DNA of 14,625 nt from NCBI GenBank assembly GCA_946478975.1, contig CAMLEO010000179.1:1-14625 (forward strand), written 5' to 3'. This DNA is from an uncultured Steroidobacter sp. Its GTDB lineage: Bacteria > Pseudomonadota > Gammaproteobacteria > Steroidobacterales > Steroidobacteraceae. Shown here one piece after another: positions 7,950 through 14,566 of this stretch. A program made the position numbers and the translations under genes. The notes under the pieces are model-generated. The model did not search any database and was not told the DNA's origin. It saw only the letters and a list, made by a program, of their open reading frames with translations. Position 1 is the stretch's first letter; every line of letters starts with the position of its first letter.

Positions 7950-8332
7950 GTCTGCGCAGCCCGGTCGGGCGAGTCTTGGGCCTCGGCTCGGCCGGGGAGG
8001 GCGTGGGTCACTGGTGGACTCAGCGCGTGACCTCGGTGGCCCTGGTGCTGCTGGGACTGTGGTTCGTGTTCTCGCTGGTCCGCATGCCCGATGTGAGCTA
8101 CGCGGCCGTCACCGCCTGGATCGGTTCGCCGGTGAATGCAGTGCTGTTGTCGCTGCTGATCGGCACGATGGTTTATCACTCCATGCTCGGCGTGCAGGTG
8201 GTGGTCGAGGATTACGTGAGCCATCACGGCACCAAGATCGTGACCTTGCTGCTGTTGAATTTCCTTCATTACCTGCTGGCGGCTCTGGGCATCTTCGCCG
8301 TGCTGCGCATCGCCTTGGGGAGCGTCGCATGA
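7946..8332 (+). CDS. sdhD: Succinate dehydrogenase hydrophobic membrane anchor subunit
   Basis: SdhD is the second membrane anchor of complex II, 128 residues long. Hydrophobic segments lie at about 29-46, 60-80 and 97-120. In [18 protein letters not shown], His78 is the likely heme-proximal residue, and Asp89-Tyr90 match the D82-Y83 pair of E. coli SdhD at the ubiquinone site, with the same 11-residue spacing. The N-terminal [13 protein letters not shown] segment is typical. Translation is coupled on both sides: its ATG overlaps the sdhC stop (ATGA at 7946-7949) and its TGA overlaps the sdhA start. A GGAGG ribosome-binding site (7935-7939) precedes the start. Confidence 0.94.
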   Translation: MSLRSPVGRVLGLGSAGEGVGHWWTQRVTSVALVLLGLWFVFSLVRMPDVSYAAVTAWIGSPVNAVLLSLLIGTMVYHSMLGVQVVVEDYVSHHGTKIVTLLLLNFLHYLLAALGIFAVLRIALGSVA

Positions 8333-10113
8333 GCGCTTATCAATTCATCGATCATTACTACGACGTGGTCGTAGTCGGCGCGGGCGGCGCCGGCTTGCGT
8401 GCGACGTTCGGCCTCGCGCATTCCGGTCTGTCGACGGCCTGTATCACCAAGGTATTTCCGACTCGCAGCCACACGGTCGCCGCGCAAGGCGGCATCAGCG
8501 CCGCGCTCGGCAACATGGGTGAGGACGACTGGCGCTGGCATATGTACGACACCGTGAAAGGGTCGGACTGGCTGGGCGACCAGGACGCGATCGAGTTCAT
8601 GTGCAAAGAGGCGCCCGGCGCCGTCATCGAGCTCGAACATTACGGCGTGCCGTTCTCGCGCACCGACGACGGCCGCATTTATCAGCGTCCGTTCGGCGGC
8701 ATGACCACACATTTCGGCAAGGGCACCGCGCAGCGCACTTGTGCCGCCGCGGACCGCACCGGTCACGCCATGTTGCATACGTTGTATCAACAGGCGTTGC
8801 GCCATGAAGCGCAGTTCTTCATCGAATATTTCGCCGTCGACCTGATCATGGAAAACGGCGAGTGCCGCGGCGTGGTCGCCATCAATATGGCGGACGGCAC
8901 CGTGCATCGTTTCCTCGGTCATCAAACGATTCTCGCGACGGGCGGTTATGGTCGCGCCTACTTCTCGTGTACGTCAGCGCATACCTGCACCGGCGACGGC
9001 GGCGGCATGGTGCTGCGCGCGGGCCTGCCGATGCAGGACATGGAATTCGTGCAGTTCCATCCGACCGGCATTTACGGTGCCGGCTGTCTGATCACCGAAG
9101 GCGTGCGCGGCGAAGGCGGCATTCTGCGCAACTCCGCCGGCGAACGTTTCATGGAACGCTACGCGCCGAACGCCAAGGATCTCGCTTCGCGCGACGTCGT
9201 GAGCCGCGCGATGACCATCGAGATTCGCGAAGGCCGCGGCGTCGGGCCTCACAAAGATCACATCCATCTGCACCTGGAGCACCTGGGCGCGGAAGTGATT
9301 CACGAGCGTCTGCCGGGCATCGCCGAAACCGCAAAGATTTTTGCGGGCGTGGACGTGACCAAGCAACCCATTCCGGTGCTGCCGACCGTTCACTACAACA
9401 TGGGCGGCATCCCTGCGAACTATCACGGCGAAGTCGTGACATTGAAGAACGGCAGCCCCGACACGGTGGTGCCGGGCTTGATGGCGGTCGGCGAAGCGGC
9501 GTGCGTGTCCGTGCACGGCGCGAACCGCCTCGGCTCGAACTCGCTGCTCGACCTGGTGGTGTTCGGCAGAGAAGCCGCGCGTCACTGTGCCGAGATCGTC
9601 AAACCCAATGTCAAACATCGGCCGTTGCCGAAAGACGCGGGCGATTTCGCGGTCAGCCGCATCGACAAGCTGCGTAACGCGAACGGCTCGCTGAAGACCG
9701 CCGAGATTCGCTTGAACATGCAGCGCGTGATGCAGAATCACGCCGCCGTGTTCCGCACCGGCGAATCGTTGCAGGAGGGCCGGCAGAAGCTGGCTCAAGT
9801 ATTCAATTCGTTCGCCGATGTGAACGTCAGCGACCGCACCATGGTGTGGAACACCGACCTGATCGAAACGCTGGAGCTGGAGAATCTGCTCGGCCAGGCG
9901 GTCGCGACCATCAACTCGGCGGTCAACCGTCAGGAAAGCCGGGGCGCGCATGCCCGCGAGGACTTCCCGGACCGGGACGACGTGAACTGGATGAAACACA
10001 CCCTCTCGTGGGTGGATGCCAAGGGCGCAGTGAACCTGGACTATCGCCCGGTGCACTTGAATACATTGACCAACGACGTCGAACCCGTACCGCCGAAGGC
10101 AAGGGTGTATTGA
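8329..10113 (+). CDS. sdhA: Succinate dehydrogenase flavoprotein subunit
   Basis: SdhA oxidises succinate to fumarate and passes electrons through covalently bound FAD to SdhB. The 594-residue length is normal for the proteobacterial/mitochondrial type. The Rossmann motif GAGGAG is at 17-22; [10 protein letters not shown] holds His48, the expected FAD-attachment residue. Active-site landmarks are intact: QFHPTG (His244), RDVVSRA (288-294), [11 protein letters not shown], and [18 protein letters not shown]. The C-terminal part, with [14 protein letters not shown] and LDYRPVHL, is also standard. It starts with a four-base overlap with sdhD and ends one base before sdhB. Flavinylation and assembly are probably assisted by the SdhE and SDHAF4-type proteins encoded on either side of the operon. 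Confidence 0.98.
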   Translation: MSAYQFIDHYYDVVVVGAGGAGLRATFGLAHSGLSTACITKVFPTRSHTVAAQGGISAALGNMGEDDWRWHMYDTVKGSDWLGDQDAIEFMCKEAPGAVIELEHYGVPFSRTDDGRIYQRPFGGMTTHFGKGTAQRTCAAADRTGHAMLHTLYQQALRHEAQFFIEYFAVDLIMENGECRGVVAINMADGTVHRFLGHQTILATGGYGRAYFSCTSAHTCTGDGGGMVLRAGLPMQDMEFVQFHPTGIYGAGCLITEGVRGEGGILRNSAGERFMERYAPNAKDLASRDVVSRAMTIEIREGRGVGPHKDHIHLHLEHLGAEVIHERLPGIAETAKIFAGVDVTKQPIPVLPTVHYNMGGIPANYHGEVVTLKNGSPDTVVPGLMAVGEAACVSVHGANRLGSNSLLDLVVFGREAARHCAEIVKPNVKHRPLPKDAGDFAVSRIDKLRNANGSLKTAEIRLNMQRVMQNHAAVFRTGESLQEGRQKLAQVFNSFADVNVSDRTMVWNTDLIETLELENLLGQAVATINSAVNRQESRGAHAREDFPDRDDVNWMKHTLSWVDAKGAVNLDYRPVHLNTLTNDVEPVPPKARVY

Positions 10114-10114
10114 T

Positions 10115-10897
10115 ATGGCGCAGTTCCGTCTACCCGCGAATTCGAAGATCGTCGCCGGCAAGCACTTCCCGGCGCCGGCCGGCGCCAAGAACGTGCGCAC
10201 GTTCAAGATCTATCGCTTCGATCCGGAGTCGGGGCAGAACCCGCGCGTCGACACCTACGATCTCGACATGGCGAGCTGCGGGCCGATGGTGCTGGACGCG
10301 CTGATCAAGATCAAAAATGAGATCGACCCGACGCTGACGTTCCGTCGCTCGTGCCGCGAAGGCATCTGCGGTTCGTGCGCGATGAACATCGACGGCGTCA
10401 ACACGCTTGCCTGCACGCGTGCCACCGAAGATGTGAAAGGTACGGTGAAGATCTACCCGCTGCCGCACATGCCGGTCATCAAAGACCTGGTGCCGGATCT
10501 CACCAATTTCTACGCGCAGTACGCTTCGGTAAAGCCGTGGCTGCAAACGCGCACGCCGGCGCCGCCGGATCGCGAGCGCCTGCAGTCGAAGGAAGATCAG
10601 GAGAAGATCGATCGTCCGGCGGCGTGCATTCTGTGCGCGTGCTGTTCGACCTCGTGCCCGAGCTACTGGTGGAACGGCGATCGTTATCTGGGGCCGGCGG
10701 CGTTGCTTGCCGCTTATCGCTGGATCGTCGACACGCGCGATGAAGCGACCGGCGAGCGCCTGGATGCGCTGGAAGATCCGTTCCGCCTGTATCGCTGCCA
10801 CACGATCATGAATTGCACCGAGGCGTGCCCGAAGGACTTGAACCCGGCCAAAGCCATTGCCGAGATCAAGAAAAAGATCGCCGAGCGGCGGCATTAA
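10115..10897 (+). CDS. sdhB: Succinate dehydrogenase iron-sulfur subunit
   Basis: SdhB carries electrons from SdhA to ubiquinone through three iron-sulfur clusters. All 11 cluster cysteines are present in the 260-residue protein: [2Fe-2S] at Cys80, 85, 88 and 100 (CREGICGSC ... LAC); [4Fe-4S] at Cys171, 174, 177 and 238; [3Fe-4S] at Cys181, 228 and 234 ([16 protein letters not shown] and [13 protein letters not shown]). The N-terminal extension before the plant-ferredoxin fold and the CPSYWW segment near the quinone site are typical of the mitochondrial-like type. It begins one base after the sdhA stop, and sdhE follows after two bases. The presence of YgfZ in the same neighbourhood fits the cluster-rich nature of this subunit. 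Confidence 0.98.
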   Translation: MAQFRLPANSKIVAGKHFPAPAGAKNVRTFKIYRFDPESGQNPRVDTYDLDMASCGPMVLDALIKIKNEIDPTLTFRRSCREGICGSCAMNIDGVNTLACTRATEDVKGTVKIYPLPHMPVIKDLVPDLTNFYAQYASVKPWLQTRTPAPPDRERLQSKEDQEKIDRPAACILCACCSTSCPSYWWNGDRYLGPAALLAAYRWIVDTRDEATGERLDALEDPFRLYRCHTIMNCTEACPKDLNPAKAIAEIKKKIAERRH

Positions 10898-10899
10898 CG

Positions 10900-11175
10900 A
10901 TGGCGCCCTCGGTCGGGCAGTTGAAGTGGCGTTGCCGACGGGGCATGCGCGAATTGGACGTGCTGCTCGAACGGTATCTCCAGGAACGGTATCCTTCCGC
11001 CCCGGCTGCCGAACAACAGGCCTTCGCAGCATTGCTCGAAGCGCCAGACCCGCAGCTGTTCGCCTATGTAGTGCAACGCGAGGTGCCGGCTGATCCGGAA
11101 TGGGCGCATGTCATTGCCAAGCTCCGCAATCTTGACCCGAACATTGATTCTCGATGTTCGAGCGCGTCGCGCTGA
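10900..11175 (+). CDS. sdhE: FAD assembly factor SdhE (SDHAF2/YgfY family)
   Basis: This small cytoplasmic protein of 91 residues promotes covalent attachment of FAD to SdhA. It has the family's RGxxE motif (RGMRE, 14-18) inside WRCRRGMRELDVLLERYL, and the later LLEAPDPQLFAYV region typical of the five-helix fold. The start two bases after the sdhB stop makes it a clear member of the sdh operon. Its last 68 bases overlap the start of the ygfX-type gene in another frame; its C-terminal tail (residues about 79-91, rich in Ser/Arg) is therefore encoded by DNA that is also the ygfX N-terminus. Confidence 0.94.
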   Translation: MAPSVGQLKWRCRRGMRELDVLLERYLQERYPSAPAAEQQAFAALLEAPDPQLFAYVVQREVPADPEWAHVIAKLRNLDPNIDSRCSSASR

Positions 11176-11605
11176 GCGCGTGCTCGGCGTGCTGGCGTTG
11201 TTGGGTCTGGCGGGAGCAGGGATGCTGTTATTGCCGTCGTTCTCTTTGCTATCAGCCGCTGCTTTCATGCTCGTGACGACCATCGTCATCGCGGGCCTGT
11301 GGCTGCACGGCTGGTTGGGCGGCGCGCATCGATTAGCGCGGATTGCTCGGCTGCCCGACGGGCGCTGGCAGCTTCGTGACGCACGTCACACAGATGTTAT
11401 CGCCGAGCTGCGCGCCGATTCGCGCGTTGGCGCTCGATGGCTGTGGCTGCGCTGGAATGCAGGATCTGCATGGCGGCCGCAACCTTCGATGCTATTGGTT
11501 CATGGCGATCTTCCCACCGCCGATTTGCGGCGCCTGAGTGTCCGGCTGCGCCTGGATGCCTGCCCGCAAACCGCCGCTGAGCTGCCGGTGCGCGATGTTT
11601 TTTGA
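11108..11605 (+). CDS. ygfX: YgfX/CptA-type inner-membrane protein
   Basis: A 165-residue protein with a basic N-terminus, two adjacent membrane helices (about 25-42 and 48-67) and a cytoplasmic C-terminal domain containing GRWQLR (85-90), ADSRVGARWLWLRW (103-116) and ADLRRLSVRLRLD (138-150), the pattern of YgfX proteins. In E. coli the gene is paired with sdhE; it has been described as CptA, the toxin of a proposed CptA-CptB toxin-antitoxin pair acting on cytoskeletal proteins, but its real function is unsettled. The pairing with sdhE is kept here. The ATG at 11108 lies inside sdhE (68-base overlap); downstream TTG codons (11132, 11141) would reduce the overlap, but the LILDVRARRAERVLGVL segment looks like family N-terminus, so the start is at or before about 11141. 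Confidence 0.8.
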   Translation: MSLPSSAILTRTLILDVRARRAERVLGVLALLGLAGAGMLLLPSFSLLSAAAFMLVTTIVIAGLWLHGWLGGAHRLARIARLPDGRWQLRDARHTDVIAELRADSRVGARWLWLRWNAGSAWRPQPSMLLVHGDLPTADLRRLSVRLRLDACPQTAAELPVRDVF

Positions 11606-11656
11606 CCTCCGTCTCAGCTTCGCTCAGCTCACGTTCAGTAGAGGTTATGTCGCGGC

Positions 11657-11690
11657 GAACTTTCCCGCGCGGCGCCAGTCTATGACAGCA
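11657..11690 (+). promoter_or_regulatory. Sigma-E-type promoter of rpoE (probable autoregulation)
   Basis: GAACTT at 11657-11662 matches the core of the sigma-E -35 element (GGAACTT), and TCTAT at 11679-11683, preceded by G, matches the -10 element (GTCTAA/TCTGA); the spacer is 16 bases. I saw no other pair of this quality on my read-through. Transcription would start near 11690, about 40 bases before the rpoE TTG. RpoE proteins of this family commonly activate their own operon. Confidence 0.7.
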
Positions 11691-11731
11691 GTCCTGGTCA
11701 GCGGTGGCATCGTCAGGCAGGGAGCGCCCGC

Positions 11732-12313
11732 TTGACGACCACACCGGACGATACCGATCAGGAACTGGTGCGCCGGGTACAGGCCGGCGATCAGTCGGCT
11801 TTCAACCTGCTGGTGCTGAAGTATCAGCACCGCGTGCTGAAGCTGGTCGGACGCTTTGTGAACGATCCCACCGAGGCGGAGGACGTTGCCCAGGAGGCTT
11901 TCCTGAAAGCCTACCGGGCGCTGGCTTCGTTTCGCGGCGATAGTGCGTTCTATACGTGGCTGTATCGGATCGCGATCAACACGGCCAAGAACGCGCTGGT
12001 GTCGCAGCGGCGCCGGCCGGTGGACTTCGACCTGGATCTGCAGGACCCGGACCAGTACGAGCGGCAGGCCAAGTTGAAGGAAGCGGATACTCCGGAGGGA
12101 GTATTGCTGACCGATGAGATTCGTTCTGTCGTCGAAGAGGCGATGGAGCAACTGCCCGAAGACCTGCGCACCGCCATCGTGCTGCGCGAGTTGGAAGGGT
12201 TGTCGTACGAGGAGATTGCAGAGGCGATGGATTGTCCGGTCGGTACGGTTCGCTCGCGCATCTTTCGCGCGCGCGAGGCGATCGACAAGAAGCTGAAGCC
12301 CCTGCTGGATTAA
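11732..12313 (+). CDS. rpoE: Envelope-stress sigma factor RpoE (sigma-E/AlgU)
   Basis: A group IV (ECF) sigma factor of 193 residues that directs RNA polymerase to envelope-stress genes and is held inactive by RseA. Close to E. coli RpoE over its whole length: ELVRRVQAGDQSAFNLLV, then region 2 with AEDVAQEAFLKAYRAL and SFRGDSAFYTWLYRIAINTA, and region 4 with LPEDLRTAIVLRELEGLSYE and the helix-turn-helix MDCPVGTVRSRIFRAREAI. The start is TTG at 11732: there is no in-frame ATG nearby, a good AGGGAG ribosome-binding site (11719-11724) stands seven bases before it, and the N-terminus then has the same length as E. coli RpoE up to the GDQ motif. A rare start codon may limit sigma synthesis. It leads an rpoE-rseA-rseB operon, preceded by a sigma-E-like promoter and followed by a hairpin over its stop codon. 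Confidence 0.96.
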   Translation: MTTTPDDTDQELVRRVQAGDQSAFNLLVLKYQHRVLKLVGRFVNDPTEAEDVAQEAFLKAYRALASFRGDSAFYTWLYRIAINTAKNALVSQRRRPVDFDLDLQDPDQYERQAKLKEADTPEGVLLTDEIRSVVEEAMEQLPEDLRTAIVLRELEGLSYEEIAEAMDCPVGTVRSRIFRAREAIDKKLKPLLD

Positions 12314-12322
12314 ATCCAGCAG
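12302..12322 (+). promoter_or_regulatory. Perfect hairpin across the rpoE stop codon
   Basis: CTGCTGGAT (12302-12310) and ATCCAGCAG (12314-12322) form a perfect 9-bp stem whose three-base loop is exactly the rpoE stop codon TAA. No T-run follows, so it is not a standard intrinsic terminator. The right arm can also pair, less well, with TGCTGG at 12354-12359. Possible roles are 3'-end protection, mRNA processing, or tuning of rseA expression relative to rpoE. Confidence 0.5.
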
Positions 12323-12408
12323 ATTGAACAGTTGGATTGAGTGGACTGAGGATTGCTGGCAATGTTCGCGGCGGTGGTCAGCCTCGTCGTAACGCAGCCG
12401 CTACACGC

Positions 12409-13161
12409 ATGAGTGAACGCATGAAGGATGCCCTGAACGAACAGCTTTCTGCCTGCCTGGACGGCGAGTTGCCGGCGGCAGAGCTCGACCTGCTATTGAA
12501 GCGGGTGGGCAAGGAAGCTGAGCTGCGTGCCGCGATCGGCCGCTACTCGCTGATCGGCGAGGCAATGCGAGCTGAACGGCCGGCGGTGGCGTCCCGCGAT
12601 TTCGCCAGCAAAGTGATGGCCGCGGTGGCTCATGAAGCGCCAGTGCAGGCGCCGGTCGCCACGCCGGTTCCCCAACGTCCACAAACTGTGACCGAGCCGC
12701 GCCGTGCGGCCGTTGCGCAAAAGATTTCTCCCGCGCCTCGTCCCGCTCTGGTTCGCTTCGCGCGCCCGGCAGTCGGAATGGCGATCGCCGCCGGTGTCGC
12801 GGCCGTTGCTGTGTTCACCATGCAGCCAGTCGGTCAGCCGCAGCTGACGACGGCCGAAACGCCGCTGGTCGCCGCCAACCAGCCCACCGTCACCGCGACG
12901 GACGCCAATGTCACGACCGATACGGACCCGACCAGCTACGTGGTGCCGACGTCGACTTCGAATTCCGCTTTCATTCCGGCCACGCGTTTGACCAACTACG
13001 TGGTCGCGCACAGTGAATATTCCTCGCCGCTGGGCCGTCGTTCAGTGTTGAGCGGTGTGCTGGCGGATGACGAGGAAGTCGAGGGGACGGACGGCGCCGC
13101 CGACGAACAGGATGCGCCGGTCCAGGTTACGACCAGCGATGACGGCGCTCCGGTACGTTGA
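12409..13161 (+). CDS. rseA: Sigma-E anti-sigma factor RseA/MucA
   Basis: A single-pass inner-membrane protein of 250 residues that binds sigma-E in the cytoplasm; stress triggers its stepwise proteolysis (DegS, then RseP, in E. coli). The N-terminal domain has the RseA pattern NEQLSACLDGELPAAEL (10-26), then IGRYSLIGEAMR (43-54) and FASKVMAAV (65-73). A Pro/Ala/Arg-rich linker (77-118) precedes the membrane helix at about 119-138. In the periplasmic part, ATRLTNYVVAHSEYSS (191-206) resembles the MucA/RseA segment that contacts RseB/MucB. It is longer than E. coli RseA (216), mainly in the linker and the acidic tail. The ATG at 12409 is preferred; ATG 12421 is possible, and neither has a strong ribosome-binding site. 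The 95-bp gap after rpoE is wide for this gene pair. Its TGA shares a base with the rseB ATG. Confidence 0.93.
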   Translation: MSERMKDALNEQLSACLDGELPAAELDLLLKRVGKEAELRAAIGRYSLIGEAMRAERPAVASRDFASKVMAAVAHEAPVQAPVATPVPQRPQTVTEPRRAAVAQKISPAPRPALVRFARPAVGMAIAAGVAAVAVFTMQPVGQPQLTTAETPLVAANQPTVTATDANVTTDTDPTSYVVPTSTSNSAFIPATRLTNYVVAHSEYSSPLGRRSVLSGVLADDEEVEGTDGAADEQDAPVQVTTSDDGAPVR

Positions 13162-14246
13162 TGGCTTCTCTGCGCAAAGCTGTTCTCAGACCGCTCACTC
13201 TGTTCGCCGCGGCGCTCGCGGCAGTGTCTACTGCTCATGCCGGTGACCGCGAAGCGCGGCAATGGCTGGAGCGGATGTCCGAAGCGCTGGCGACGCGCAA
13301 TTACGAAGGTCGCTTTTTCTATCTGCGCGATTCCCGCTCGGAAGCGATGCGGATTTTTCACCGCGTCGACAAAGGCAAGGTGACCGAGCGCCTGGTGTCC
13401 CTCGACGGCAGCGGCCGAGAGATCATTCGCAACCAGGCTGAAGTTATTTCCTATCTTCCCGACCGCCGCACGGTGATCGTCGAAAAGCGCACCGATGCCA
13501 ACGCGCCCCTGCCGGCCGTCCCCAGTTACAACGAAACGCTCGAAGCTCACTACAGCATCGAGCGCGGGCCGTTCACCAAAGCGCTCGGCCGCCGCACTCA
13601 AGTGATCATGGTTCAGCCGCGCGATCAGTTCCGCTATGGCTACAAGCTGTGGCTGGACGATGAGACGGCGATGCCGCTGAAGTCCCAGCTGTGCGATCAG
13701 GAAGGCAAGGTCATCGAGCAGATCCTGTTCGCCGAGCTGAATTTTCGTGACCGCATTCCGGCCGACAGCCTGAAGCCGTCAGTCACTGGCGAAGGTTTCC
13801 GCTGGGTGAAGCACGACGCGCAGCAGCCGCAGCTGGCGAACACGCCGGCAGGGTGGGGCGCGATTCGCCTGCCCGCTGGCTTCCGTCTGACCGCGTGGCG
13901 CGTGCAATTCATTGCCGGCTCCAGCGTGCCGGTCCAGCACCTGGTGTATTCGGATGGGCTCGCGTCCGTATCGGTGTTCATCGAGCCGGCCGATCCGCGC
14001 TCGCAGCCCATGCATGGCCTGGCTCAGGTCGGCGCCGCGTTCGCGTTCTCCCGGGCGCTCGATGGCCATCAAGTCACCGCTGTAGGTGAAGTGCCGCCAG
14101 TGACGGTCGAGGCCATTGCGGCCAGCGTCACCAAGGAAGATGGCAAGGCCGAACCGGCGCCAGCGCCGGCCGCTGCGGCCCAGGCTCAACCGGCGCCGCC
14201 GGCGTCGCAGCCTTCGACCGCCACCCCGCAGCCGCCGCCCCGCTAA
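13161..14246 (+). CDS. rseB: Sigma-E regulatory protein RseB/MucB
   Basis: RseB is a periplasmic co-regulator that binds the periplasmic part of RseA, shields it from the site-1 protease, and is thought to release it when sensing lipopolysaccharide or lipoprotein intermediates. The 361-residue protein begins with a clear signal peptide (KAVLRPLTLFAAALAA core, likely cleavage after AHA at 25-27). The LolA-like N-terminal domain starts with REARQWLERMSEALATRNYE and includes GRFFYLRD; MucB/RseB-type segments follow, such as QFRYGYKLWLDDETAMPLKS and, in the smaller C-terminal domain, VQHLVYSDGLASVSVFIE. After about residue 323 comes a low-complexity Pro/Ala/Gln tail of nearly 40 residues absent from E. 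coli RseB (318 residues). The ATG at 13161 shares its A with the rseA stop, indicating coupling. Confidence 0.93.
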   Translation: MASLRKAVLRPLTLFAAALAAVSTAHAGDREARQWLERMSEALATRNYEGRFFYLRDSRSEAMRIFHRVDKGKVTERLVSLDGSGREIIRNQAEVISYLPDRRTVIVEKRTDANAPLPAVPSYNETLEAHYSIERGPFTKALGRRTQVIMVQPRDQFRYGYKLWLDDETAMPLKSQLCDQEGKVIEQILFAELNFRDRIPADSLKPSVTGEGFRWVKHDAQQPQLANTPAGWGAIRLPAGFRLTAWRVQFIAGSSVPVQHLVYSDGLASVSVFIEPADPRSQPMHGLAQVGAAFAFSRALDGHQVTAVGEVPPVTVEAIAASVTKEDGKAEPAPAPAAAAQAQPAPPASQPSTATPQPPPR

Positions 14247-14251
14247 CGCTC

Positions 14252-14491
14252 ATGGTCCAGTGGACCGTTCTCAGCAGGCCGGAATGCAGCCTGTGCGAGC
14301 ATTTTCTGGCCGAATTGGCCGAGGTGCTGAGTCCCGCCGCGGCCGACCAGGTCCGCGTCGTCGACGTCGACCAGGACCCCGAACTGGCTCGTAAATACGG
14401 TCACCGCATCCCGGTGCTGCTGGCCGACGGCGAGTTCGTTTGTGATTACCGCCTCGATCGCGAGCGCGTGCGGCTCCATACCCCGCTATAA
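14252..14491 (+). CDS. Glutaredoxin-like protein (DUF836 type)
   Basis: A 79-residue thioredoxin-fold protein. It has a beta strand (WTVLSRP) leading to a CxxC active site, Cys12-Ser-Leu-Cys15, then an alpha helix, VRVVDVDQDPELARKYG, and the cis-Pro segment HRIPVLL, all typical of short glutaredoxin-like proteins of the DUF836 group. Substrate and reductant are unknown. It starts five bases after the rseB stop, so it is probably the last gene of the rpoE operon; rseC/mucC is not found at this place. Its TAA lies within a perfect TATAAT that may be the -10 box of lepA. Confidence 0.87.
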   Translation: MVQWTVLSRPECSLCEHFLAELAEVLSPAAADQVRVVDVDQDPELARKYGHRIPVLLADGEFVCDYRLDRERVRLHTPL

Positions 14492-14566
14492 TCCGCCGCC
14501 GCCGGCCATCGGGGGTCTGCGTCTAACTGGCCGTACTCACTCAAGTCTTTTGACTCAAGCCTTCTG
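14487..14566 (+). promoter_or_regulatory. Possible lepA promoter and structured leader
   Basis: TATAAT at 14487-14492 is a perfect sigma-70 -10 hexamer overlapping the stop of the glutaredoxin-like gene, but no good -35 hexamer is visible at 16-18 bases, so strength is uncertain. The leader that would follow (about 68 bases) contains complementary arms CGGCCA (14503-14508) and TGGCCG (14528-14533), and a near-perfect direct repeat of 11 bases (14539-14549 and 14553-14563, one mismatch) just before the lepA ATG, where a ribosome-binding site would be expected but is not evident. Confidence 0.4.

Noticed and set aside
10900..11605. sdhE-ygfX read as a toxin-antitoxin system (CptB-CptA)
   Set aside because: SdhE has a well-supported role in SdhA flavinylation and sits in the sdh operon; the toxin-antitoxin reading rests on limited E. 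coli work and nothing in this sequence adds support.
11682..11735. 17-codon ORF (ATG 11682 to TGA 11735) overlapping the rpoE start, like the rseD leader peptide of E. coli rpoE
   Set aside because: Its ATG lies inside the proposed sigma-E -10 element, so it would be absent from that transcript, and its sequence has no visible similarity to RseD. It could matter only on longer read-through RNA.
14140..14243. Repeat array in the GC-rich end of rseB
   Set aside because: It is codon-level low complexity encoding Pro/Ala/Gln, without a regular repeat unit or spacer structure.
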